A stretch of 29,292 bases of DNA from Caldifarciminota bacterium UBA3073 (GTDB taxonomy: Bacteria; Hydrothermota; UBA3073): assembly GCA_002366725.1 (NCBI GenBank), contig DFBT01000005.1, positions 2,107 to 31,398 of the forward strand, read 5' to 3'. Positions within the stretch are counted from its first letter, which is position 1, and each line of letters opens with the position of its first letter. The notes beneath the pieces are model-generated. The model was not told the DNA's origin. It saw only the letters and a list, made by a program, of their open reading frames with translations, and searched no databases. The position numbers were made by a program, and so were the translations under genes. Below, one piece after another: positions 15,758 through 22,242 of this stretch.

Positions 15758-16822
15758 CTACTGCTCTCTCATAAAATACCTGCCCGGCAGTTGCCTCACG
15801 GCGGATTTCAATTCCAGGGATAGGAGAATACCCGAGAGCCTGGAGACGGGTATGGAAAGGGAAATCGAAAGCTGGTCGATGTGAGTGGGTGTATTTCCGA
15901 CACTCTCATACACCTCTTTCTCATCTTCTGTGAGTGACGGGAGCTCTCTCATTTCAATTATCCTGTCCAGTTTCAGGGCATCGATTATATCCTGCGTGCA
16001 GGTGATGGGTCTTGCACCATCCATTATCAATTTATTGGTTCCCTTTGAAGTCTCCTGTGTGATGTTTCCCGGAACGGCAAATACCTCCTTTCCCTGTTCA
16101 AGTGCCCACTTAACCGTTGTAAATGTACCGCTCCGCTCGGTCGCCTCGATAACCAGTATGGCATCAGAGAGTCCACTTATTATCCGGTTTCTCTGTGGAA
16201 AGTTCCCGGCAAAAGGATAAGTGCCGATCGGAAATTCAGATATGCATGCGCCGTTCATTATTACCTTCTCCATGAGATAGACATTTTCCGATGGATAGAC
16301 CCTGTCTATTCCACATCCGAGAACTGCGATTGTCCTGCCATTCTCCTCCAGCGCCCCCCTGTGCGCACAAGTATCAATTCCCCTTGCGAGTCCAGATATA
16401 ATCGTCAGACCCACCCTCGCGAGTTCCCTTGCGAATCTCTCGGCAATTACCTTACCGTAATGTGATGCCCTTCTGGAACCAATTACGGCAATGGACGGTT
16501 CATCGTCCCTCAAATCACCCCGCACATATAAAAGCGGTGGTGCATAGGGAAGGCGCTTCAGCCGTTCCGGGTATTCATCGCCCATAAAGGAAATTAGTTT
16601 CACCCCGAGGCTGTTCATGAGAGAGATGTGTTTCCCCACATCTAAGTCTATGCACTTCCTTATATTTTCTGCTATTTCGTTCGAGGCTACATCCCTCAGC
16701 CTTCTACCGCTTGCCTGGATGACCCCCCGGGGCGAACCAAACTTCTGCACCAGGACCTTCAGGGTCTCCTCGCCCACTCCCTTGGCGAGAGAGAGTTTTA
16801 TCCATGCCTCCAAATCAGTCAT
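15758..16822 (-). CDS. dprA: DNA-processing protein DprA (Smf)
   Basis: 354 residues. DprA loads RecA on incoming single-stranded DNA during natural transformation. The N-terminal helix-hairpin-helix-like region (about 1-65) is followed by the Rossmann domain with SIAVIGSRRASHYG, ISGLARGIDTCAHRGAL, LGCGIDRVYPSEN, NFPQRNRIISGLSD and the SGTFTTVKWALEQGKEVFAVPG stretch. A C-terminal winged-helix-like segment (about 295-350) closes it. Length and motif order are those of full DprA. The Shine-Dalgarno is weak. It follows the MPN gene by 95 bases. Together with radA it suggests competence, but no com genes are in the window. Confidence 0.96.
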   Translation of the reverse strand: MTDLEAWIKLSLAKGVGEETLKVLVQKFGSPRGVIQASGRRLRDVASNEIAENIRKCIDLDVGKHISLMNSLGVKLISFMGDEYPERLKRLPYAPPLLYVRGDLRDDEPSIAVIGSRRASHYGKVIAERFARELARVGLTIISGLARGIDTCAHRGALEENGRTIAVLGCGIDRVYPSENVYLMEKVIMNGACISEFPIGTYPFAGNFPQRNRIISGLSDAILVIEATERSGTFTTVKWALEQGKEVFAVPGNITQETSKGTNKLIMDGARPITCTQDIIDALKLDRIIEMRELPSLTEDEKEVYESVGNTPTHIDQLSISLSIPVSRLSGILLSLELKSAVRQLPGRYFMREQ

Positions 16823-16917
16823 GGGGTCACTGCAAAGATTTGAGATACCAAACAGAAAAGGTCGTATCTTATACGGTCCAATGCGTATCTATCTATCGGC
16901 AGACAGGTAGAGAACCA

Positions 16918-17436
16918 TCAAGTAGACAGTCCCGTTGCCGATGGACAGACTATCCTGACCCTCTTGTATTTATACTCTCCTATGAGCGTTGTGGCAGATA
17001 TCCTTATGTGATAGTCGCTGATAGTCCCCGATATGGTTCCATCATTATTCTGTCTCCATTTTTTGCTCTTCAACTTGGGATTCACGGCGACGATGATGTG
17101 GACATTTCCACTTCGCATATCCGCGACATCTTCACCACTGGGGATTGCCCTTCCCCTATCCCCCCTGAAATCCGTATGTGAATGATAATCGCCAATTATC
17201 TCTATAGACATATTTTCTATTATTTTCGTCATTCTCGCGACCGCTCTCATCTTCGGTTCGGTCCACGAAAACTCTCTTTCCGCCGTCTGGGATGGAATTG
17301 CGTACTCGACAAAGAATTTGTTTTCCCCCCTGTAGCCCAGCAGCAACCCGAGTGTCTCCCTCCTGTAAACCTCAACGACCGAGAGAATAATGGCAAAGAA
17401 TGCCCTCTCCTTTATGTAAACGGAAAATTCACCCAC
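16918..17436 (-). CDS. JAMM/MPN-domain metalloprotease-like protein
   Basis: 172 residues from GTG 17436. The frame is open to 17532, but that extension is Phe-rich and runs back through the -10 and -35 of a consensus promoter, so GTG is preferred. The JAMM residues are present: Glu27 in RRETLGLLLG, His85 and His87 in DYHSHTDF, Ser100 and Asp103 in IPSGEDVAD. The second His and the Ser are 12 residues apart, longer than the usual 7-8. These residues would bind zinc in a peptidase that cuts isopeptide or peptide bonds; the substrate is unknown. The last residues (CPSATGLST) lie in an intergenic-type repeat. It heads the MPN-dprA-efp unit, and the mRNA is predicted to be leaderless. Confidence 0.8.
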   Translation of the reverse strand: MGEFSVYIKERAFFAIILSVVEVYRRETLGLLLGYRGENKFFVEYAIPSQTAEREFSWTEPKMRAVARMTKIIENMSIEIIGDYHSHTDFRGDRGRAIPSGEDVADMRSGNVHIIVAVNPKLKSKKWRQNNDGTISGTISDYHIRISATTLIGEYKYKRVRIVCPSATGLST

Positions 17437-17442
17437 GATAAA

Positions 17443-17471
17443 ATTATAAACCAAATCGTTTAAAAAGTCAA
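17443..17471 (-). promoter_or_regulatory. Promoter of the MPN-dprA-efp unit (leaderless, GTG start)
   Basis: Minus-strand -35 TTGACT (17466-17471), 17-base spacer, -10 TATAAT (17443-17448). Six bases then lead to GTG (17434-17436), so the expected first transcribed base is the start codon itself. This also decides the start of the MPN gene. Confidence 0.82.
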
Positions 17472-17523
17472 GAAAAAAATAAAAACGGACGCAGAAAAAC
17501 ACAGATAAATATGAATTAAAACA

Positions 17524-17544
17524 AAAAACCAAAATCTAAAATCT
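17524..17544. repeat. Heptamer repeat (AAAATCT type)
   Basis: AAAAACC, AAAATCT and AAAATCT follow with a 7-base period in the gap upstream of the MPN promoter. Confidence 0.65.
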
Positions 17545-17560
17545 GGAATATATTTATACT

Positions 17561-17575
17561 TGTCCATACGGATCC
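17561..17575. repeat. Dispersed 15-base repeat TGTCCATACGGATCC
   Basis: The exact reverse complement occurs at 20158-20172. A 13-base match (TGTCCATACGGAT) is at 25728-25740, and the reverse complement of GTCCATACGG is at 25691-25700. All copies are intergenic. Confidence 0.85.
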
Positions 17576-17662
17576 TTCGGGCATACGGATATAAGAAAGA
17601 TTTTCAAAGATCTCTTTTCCGCAGGTCACAGACGCGCATGAGATTCTGTGAACAATCTCTTT

Positions 17663-17686
17663 CCTGCCTGCCCCCGCCAGGGCGGG
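17663..17686. repeat. GC-rich hairpin repeat (CCTGCCTGCCCCCGCC type)
   Basis: CCTGCCTGCC is followed by a small hairpin, CCCGC (17673-17677) with GCGGG (17682-17686). The CCTGCCTGCC core recurs at 20251 and 20309, and a TGCCTGCCCCGCC copy is cut by the window's right edge at 29280. Confidence 0.75.
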
Positions 17687-17701
17687 ACGTCCAATTTTTC
17701 C

Positions 17702-17730
17702 TTGACAAATTGCGATTTCTGTATTATACT
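17702..17730 (+). promoter_or_regulatory. Promoter of the antiporter-radical SAM unit
   Basis: TTGACA (17702-17707), 17-base spacer, TATACT (17725-17730). The predicted start at about 17737 gives a leader of roughly 110 bases before the TTG start codon. Confidence 0.85.
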
Positions 17731-17847
17731 TAATACAGCTTTATGTGAGAGATTTCTCAAATATCCGACATAATTATCTACCTTGGCGCCAGGTGCTTCA
17801 TAATCACATCGAATTGTTAAAGCAAGATAATATAAAGGAATGGCAAG

Positions 17848-18969
17848 TTGATACTGATACAGATCGCCCTGATAATAATACTCTCGAAGGTCTTCTCTGA
17901 CTTCGCATCCCGGGTGAGACAGCCCCCCGTTCTGGGAGTGCTCATATTGGGACTTCTTCTGGGTCCATCGGGGTTTAACATCGTCGCACCCAATGAGGTT
18001 ATAAATACATTCAGCGAAATCGGCGTGCTCATACTTCTTTTTATGGTGGGTCTGGAAACCGATATAAAGCCGAAAGAGGGTAAAATTGCCTCGGTTATAG
18101 CTATAAATGGAGTCCTGCTTCCCTTTCTTTTCGGTTTTCTTGTGGGACTTCTCTTCCATCGTTCGCTCCCGGAGAGTCTCATACTCGGCACGATACTCAC
18201 CGCCACATCTGTATCTGTAACGGCAATGACACTTGTGGATATCGGTAAGTTGAACCTGCCCGAGGGGAAGATAATCATCACCGCCGCCATAGTGGACGAT
18301 GTTATCGGCATAATATTCCTGACCGTCATATTGTGTGCACTGGGGACGACGACATCTCCCACTTTCGCGATTCTCAAACTGATTGGATTCTTCGTTGCCG
18401 CCTATCTCGTGGGACATCTCTTCTTCCTGGTATTCGGATGGGCTGAAAGGCTTAAGGCGAGAGAGGCAATCCTCGCCATTGCATTTGCAATGATGCTAAT
18501 CTACGCCTTCATGGCAATGAATCTCGGGGTTGCAGCCATTACGGGGGCGTATATAGCCGGGTTCATGCTGAGGCGAACAAAATATAAAAAAAATATACTA
18601 TCGGGAATGGATACCATTGGACACTCCATATTTATAAGTTTCTTCTTCGTGGATATCGGACTCAAGACGAACCTGGTTACAATAGGGGGAAACCACCTCT
18701 TTCTAATTGCATTCATCCTGTGCGCGATATTGGGGAAATTGGGTGGCACATTTATCGGAACAAGATTGATGCATCTGAAGCCAAAGAGGGGCTTAAGGGT
18801 GGGTATAGGTATGATTCCAAGGGGGGAGGTGGCTCTTGCAATCGCGTCCATGGCTCTATCGCGGGGACTCATTCGACGGGGTGATTTTTCATCTGTTGTA
18901 GTTATGGTAATTGTATTAGCACTTATTACCCCGATACTCCTTAAATGGTCCTTTAGAGAAAGGACATAA
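17848..18969 (+). CDS. Kef/CPA2-type monovalent cation:proton antiporter
   Basis: 373 residues, about eleven or twelve TM helices, no C-terminal TrkA domain. Family motifs include RQPPVLGVLILGLLLGPSGF near the N-terminus, LLFMVGLETDIKP, AAIVDDVIGIIFL (the paired-Asp ion site) and MIPRGEVALAIASMAL. It would exchange Na+ or K+ for H+ across the inner membrane. TTG 17848 is the only start that keeps the whole first helix, since an in-frame TAA lies five codons upstream; AAAGG is 9-10 bases away. The radical SAM gene follows after 30 bases. A gated K+ efflux role is less likely without the TrkA domain. Confidence 0.9.
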   Translation: MILIQIALIIILSKVFSDFASRVRQPPVLGVLILGLLLGPSGFNIVAPNEVINTFSEIGVLILLFMVGLETDIKPKEGKIASVIAINGVLLPFLFGFLVGLLFHRSLPESLILGTILTATSVSVTAMTLVDIGKLNLPEGKIIITAAIVDDVIGIIFLTVILCALGTTTSPTFAILKLIGFFVAAYLVGHLFFLVFGWAERLKAREAILAIAFAMMLIYAFMAMNLGVAAITGAYIAGFMLRRTKYKKNILSGMDTIGHSIFISFFFVDIGLKTNLVTIGGNHLFLIAFILCAILGKLGGTFIGTRLMHLKPKRGLRVGIGMIPRGEVALAIASMALSRGLIRRGDFSSVVVMVIVLALITPILLKWSFRERT

Positions 18970-18999
18970 AGCATCCTCAAAAACCTTAAGGGATTCAAG

Positions 19000-20085
19000 A
19001 TGAAACTTACGAGAAGGGAATTTATAAAGATGCTCTCAATTACCCCCTTATTCCTGTCCGGCATGGGAAAGGGAGAGGGAAAGAAGGAGGCTTACTATTA
19101 CAAGCAAATCGGGAGCAACAAAGTAAGGTGTTTGAACTGTCCCCACCGGTGTGTTCTCTCGCCGGGACAGAGGGGAATCTGCCGCGTGCGTGAGAATATA
19201 AGGGGTAAACTATTCACCCTCGTATATGGCAATCCCTGTGCCGTTCATATAGACCCGATAGAGAAAAAACCCCTCTTTCACTTCCTTCCACAGGCTTCAG
19301 CCCTCTCTATCGCCACCGCCGGGTGCAATTTCAGATGCAAAAACTGCCAGAATTGGACCATATCTCAGAAAACCCCGGAGGAGACGGAAAACTATTACCT
19401 TCCACCACTCGAGGTGGTGAGGACCGCCGAAAGAGAAAATATCCCCATAATAGCATACACATACTCTGAACCCTCCATATTCTATGAGTATATGCTGGAT
19501 ACAGCGGAGATCGCCAGGGGAAACGGTTTGAAAAATGTATGGGTTACAAATGGATTCTTGAATCCGGACCCCCTCTCGGAGCTCTGCAAATACATAGATG
19601 CCGCAAATGTCGACATAAAATGGTTCACAGAAGAACTTTACGGAAAAATTTCCGGTGGCAGTCTCGCCCCCGTGCTCTCCACCTGTAAGACACTCGTTAA
19701 GAACAAGGTCCATCTCGAGATAACAAATCTCGTTGTGCCGACACTGAACGACGATAAGGAGATGCTGAAAGAACTCGTCCTGTGGATAAAAAAGAACCTC
19801 GGCACCGACATACCGCTTCACTTCTCCAGATTCTTCCCCATGTACAAACTAAAACACCTCCCCCCCACACCGGTGGCAACACTCCAAACCGCAAGGGAAA
19901 TCGCACTGAATGAGGGATTGCATTATGTCTACATTGGAAACTACCCCGGTGGCGACCGGGAAAATACCCGTTGTCCAGAGTGCGGGAAACTTCTCATAAG
20001 GAGAAAGGGATACATGGTTTTAGAAAATAATATCGTCGATGGGAAATGCAAATTCTGTGGGCACGAGATATACGGGGTATGGTAA
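19000..20085 (+). CDS. AmmeMemoRadiSam-system radical SAM protein with a twin-arginine signal
   Basis: 361 residues. The radical SAM [4Fe-4S] cysteines are Cys109, Cys113 and Cys116 (GCNFRCKNCQNW). A second cysteine set, CLNCPHRC with Cys61, lies at 44-61, and a C-terminal CPEC...CKFC pair suggests a zinc ribbon. Organisation and sequence match the PflA-related enzymes of the AmmeMemoRadiSam group. Their usual genomic partners, MEMO1 and AMMECR1 domain proteins, are not in the window; the reaction is not established. The N-terminus MKLTRREFIKML fits the twin-arginine motif (T-R-R-x-F-x-K) followed by a short hydrophobic stretch (LSITPLFLSG), implying Tat export or a Tat-like anchor, unusual for a SAM-dependent enzyme. 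It is the second gene of the antiporter unit. Confidence 0.92.
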   Translation: MKLTRREFIKMLSITPLFLSGMGKGEGKKEAYYYKQIGSNKVRCLNCPHRCVLSPGQRGICRVRENIRGKLFTLVYGNPCAVHIDPIEKKPLFHFLPQASALSIATAGCNFRCKNCQNWTISQKTPEETENYYLPPLEVVRTAERENIPIIAYTYSEPSIFYEYMLDTAEIARGNGLKNVWVTNGFLNPDPLSELCKYIDAANVDIKWFTEELYGKISGGSLAPVLSTCKTLVKNKVHLEITNLVVPTLNDDKEMLKELVLWIKKNLGTDIPLHFSRFFPMYKLKHLPPTPVATLQTAREIALNEGLHYVYIGNYPGGDRENTRCPECGKLLIRRKGYMVLENNIVDGKCKFCGHEIYGVW

Positions 20086-20120
20086 GTTTTAAATCACAAA
20101 AAGAAGGCAAGCATTCTTAT

Positions 20121-20148
20121 ATCAAATATCAAAAGTCAAATATCAAAA
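20121..20148. repeat. Heptanucleotide tandem repeat (RTCAAAW), four copies
   Basis: ATCAAAT, ATCAAAA, GTCAAAT and ATCAAAA follow without gaps downstream of the radical SAM gene. The reverse complement ATCAAAA unit recurs twice at 20236-20249. The gap 20086-20355 otherwise holds the 15-base dispersed repeat (20158-20172) and two GC-rich palindromes. I see no SAM riboswitch or T-box and no clear promoter. Confidence 0.9.
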
Positions 20149-20157
20149 TTATCCGCG

Positions 20158-20172
20158 GGATCCGTATGGACA
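20158..20172. repeat. Dispersed 15-base repeat, inverted copy
   Basis: GGATCCGTATGGACA is the exact reverse complement of 17561-17575. The two copies flank the antiporter-radical SAM unit in opposite orientation. Confidence 0.85.
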
Positions 20173-20235
20173 AACCAAAAATTAAAAAGAAAGACCCGTA
20201 AGTTACTGTCATAATTTTTGCATTTTAATATGTCA

Positions 20236-20289
20236 TTTTGATTTTTGATACCTGCCTGCCGGTAGGTAGGTTTAGTTTTTGATTTTTCA
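20236..20289. repeat. Heptamers flanking a GC hairpin
   Basis: TTTTGAT twice (20236-20249), then a hairpin-forming repeat CCTGCCTGCC/GGTAGGTAGG (20251-20270, all pairs possible in RNA with two G-U), then TTTTTGA and TTTTTCA (20276-20289). Heptamers and GC hairpin are directly adjacent. Confidence 0.75.
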
Positions 20290-20308
20290 ATAAAGTTCTG
20301 TGTTCATC

Positions 20309-20328
20309 CCTGCCTGCCGGCAGGCAGG
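20309..20328. repeat. Perfect 20-base palindrome CCTGCCTGCCGGCAGGCAGG
   Basis: A perfect inverted repeat 27 bases upstream of the methyltransferase-MTHFR start. It is a second, undecayed copy of the element at 20251-20270. It could act as a hairpin in the leader or simply be a dispersed repeat. Confidence 0.9.
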
Positions 20329-20355
20329 CGTGGTTAATGTATATTGGGGGTAATT

Positions 20356-22125
20356 ATGCCCGATTTTAGGGAGAGGATAAGGGAAGGTGTACTCATTGCC
20401 GATGGCGCCATGGGGACCATGCTTCACTCGCTTGGCGTTCCCAAGGGACACTGTTACGATGAACTCAATCTGTCAAACCCCGATATTGTAAAAACTATAC
20501 ATCGCTCTTATATTGAGGCAGGGGCAGAACTCATTGAGACTAACACATTCGGTGCAAACAGATTCATCCTCGAGAGATACTACGACCTCGGAGATAAGGT
20601 AATGGATATAAACTACAGGGGGGCTGAGATCGCAAGGGAGGTGGTGGGTGAATCGAGATTTGTTGCGGGGGCAGTTGGACCACTCACAAGACCTTATGAA
20701 TCAATGATAACCCTCTCAAAGGTGGAAAGATTGAAGATATTTAAGGAGCAGATACTTCCATTGATAGATGGAGGTGTTGACATTATTATATTTGAGACAA
20801 TGGCAGATATAGAAGAACTAAAAGATGCTATTTCTGCACTGAGAGAGATCGATATGGACTTTCCATCCATTGCTCAGTTATCGTTTATGGGCGACGGAAA
20901 AACCCTCCTTGGCGTAGATGTGGTCCAAGCAGCAAAGGAACTTGTGGGGGTAGAGGTCATAGGTGCAAACTGTGGAAGCGGCCCTCAGGGGCTCTACAGG
21001 GCGGTGAAAAGAATGAGCTATGTCACAGACGCTGTACTCTCTGTCCAGCCAAACGCAGGATACCCCGGTTTTGTAAATGGAAAGTTCGTATATCCCGCAA
21101 CCCCCGAATACTTTGCAGGATATGCAAGAAAGTTTGTGAATATTGGGGTGACTATCCTGGGAGGATGCTGCGGAACCACGCCAGAACACATAAGGTATAT
21201 GAAAGAAGCGGTATTGGGAATGCAACCAAGACCACGAAAGTTGGTGACTGTAAAAATACCAAGAAAAACAAAAAGGGAAGAGGTATCTATCTCTACACCA
21301 CTTAAGTCAAAACTTACGGAAAAGTTCGTCTATACAATGGAGATAGACCCTCCAAGAGGGGTTAAACTGGATAAAGAAGTCGCTATAGCGAAATTGTTTA
21401 AAGAACTTGGAGGTGATGTAATAAATGTTGCGGATAATCCAATGGCGAAACTTCGTATGAGTCCTCTCCCACTCGCTTACTATGTAAAAAATGAGGTAGG
21501 ACTTGACTGTATACTTCACTTTACCTGCAGGGACAAAAACATACTCGCACTCCAGTCGGAGCTTCTTGGAGCCCATGCCCTTGGCATACGAAATATCCTT
21601 GCACTTGCTGGAGACCCCCCATCCGTGGGGGATTACCCATTCGCCGTAGCAGTATTCGAGATAACTGCAAAGGAGTTAGTAGAGATGATACACTCACTCA
21701 ATAATGGATACGATAGGCTTGGGAATCCGCTCTCTGGACACACAAACCTCTTTGTGGGCATTGCTTCACCCATAAAGGATGTTGACCCTCAGAAAATATG
21801 GGAGAAGATAGATCTTGGAGCGGGTTTCATCCAGACACAACCGGTATTCGATATAGACCTGCTTCGAAAATTTATATCTTTCAATTTTGGAATCCCCGTT
21901 ATAGCGGGTCTCCTCCCGCTCCATTCAATGAGGCAGGCAGAGTACCTCGCCAATGAGGTTCCCGGTATGTATATTCCGGAAGAGATAATAGAGAGGATGA
22001 GAAGGGGAGTGAGTGGTACGGATATTGCAAGGGAACTCCTCTCGGAGATAAAAAAATTATGCCAGGGTGTATGCATAATGCCGGGAAGGAGATACGAACT
22101 TGTGAGAGAACTGATGCAACAATGA
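20356..22125 (+). CDS. Homocysteine S-methyltransferase / methylenetetrahydrofolate reductase fusion (YitJ-like)
   Basis: 589 residues from ATG 20356, with GGGGG just upstream; a TTG at 20344 in the same frame lies in that Shine-Dalgarno. Residues 1-~285 form the homocysteine methyltransferase barrel with zinc cysteines Cys206 (IGANCGSGPQ), Cys271 and Cys272 (GGCCGTTPEH). Residues ~320-589 form the MTHFR barrel (EIDPPRG, ALAGDPPSVGDYPF, FIQTQPVFD), which makes 5-methyl-THF from methylene-THF. No cobalamin domain is present. This domain pair is known from bacteria such as Bacillus (YitJ). The next gene is metE, so the MTHFR half probably supplies its methyl donor. Whether the first domain also methylates homocysteine, and from which donor, cannot be read. 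Confidence 0.93.
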   Translation: MPDFRERIREGVLIADGAMGTMLHSLGVPKGHCYDELNLSNPDIVKTIHRSYIEAGAELIETNTFGANRFILERYYDLGDKVMDINYRGAEIAREVVGESRFVAGAVGPLTRPYESMITLSKVERLKIFKEQILPLIDGGVDIIIFETMADIEELKDAISALREIDMDFPSIAQLSFMGDGKTLLGVDVVQAAKELVGVEVIGANCGSGPQGLYRAVKRMSYVTDAVLSVQPNAGYPGFVNGKFVYPATPEYFAGYARKFVNIGVTILGGCCGTTPEHIRYMKEAVLGMQPRPRKLVTVKIPRKTKREEVSISTPLKSKLTEKFVYTMEIDPPRGVKLDKEVAIAKLFKELGGDVINVADNPMAKLRMSPLPLAYYVKNEVGLDCILHFTCRDKNILALQSELLGAHALGIRNILALAGDPPSVGDYPFAVAVFEITAKELVEMIHSLNNGYDRLGNPLSGHTNLFVGIASPIKDVDPQKIWEKIDLGAGFIQTQPVFDIDLLRKFISFNFGIPVIAGLLPLHSMRQAEYLANEVPGMYIPEEIIERMRRGVSGTDIARELLSEIKKLCQGVCIMPGRRYELVRELMQQ

Positions 22126-22166
22126 GCACAAATTGTGTGTAAAAAACCAAGACATTCTAAAGTGTA

Positions 22167-22236
22167 TTTTTGGGTATTGGAATTTAGAGTTTGTTTGGAT
22201 TTTGGTGCTTGACATTTGGGATTTTTAGGGTAGGGG
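22167..22236. repeat. Degenerate heptamer repeat upstream of metE
   Basis: Ten 7-base units run up to the metE leader, including TTTTTGG, GTATTGG, TTGGATT, TTGGTGC, TTGACAT, TTGGGAT and TTTTAGG. They share TTGG or TTTGG cores. The array contains a TTGACA, but no -10 lies at a proper distance. Confidence 0.6.
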
Positions 22237-22242
22237 GTATAG

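Larger units (their letters stand above)
17472..17847. other. Intergenic region between the MPN and antiporter genes: repeats and a promoter
   Basis: No gene of credible length is seen. The stretch holds AT-rich heptamers (17524-17544), a 15-base dispersed repeat (17561-17575) with a second ATACGGAT at 17583-17590, a GC-rich hairpin repeat (17663-17686), and the plus-strand antiporter promoter (17702-17730) with a ~110-base leader. A three-codon frame ATG-GCA-AGT-TGA (17840-17851) overlaps the TTG start of the antiporter. Confidence 0.7.

Noticed and set aside
17840..17851. Three-codon frame ATG-GCA-AGT-TGA overlapping the antiporter TTG start
   Set aside because: The only purine-rich stretch touches the ATG, too close for a ribosome binding site. 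It is more likely chance, though coupling cannot be excluded.
17626..18417. Long minus-strand frames opposite the antiporter gene (also 17817-18377)
   Set aside because: They are antisense to a clear multi-TM antiporter, with composition typical of shadow frames and no recognisable domain.
20086..20355. SAM riboswitch or T-box before the methionine genes
   Set aside because: No SAM-I core motifs or T-box consensus are visible; the region is repeats and palindromes.
22209..22242. Promoter for metE using the TTGACA at 22209
   Set aside because: No TATAAT-like box lies 16-18 bases downstream; the hexamer is one unit of the heptamer repeat.
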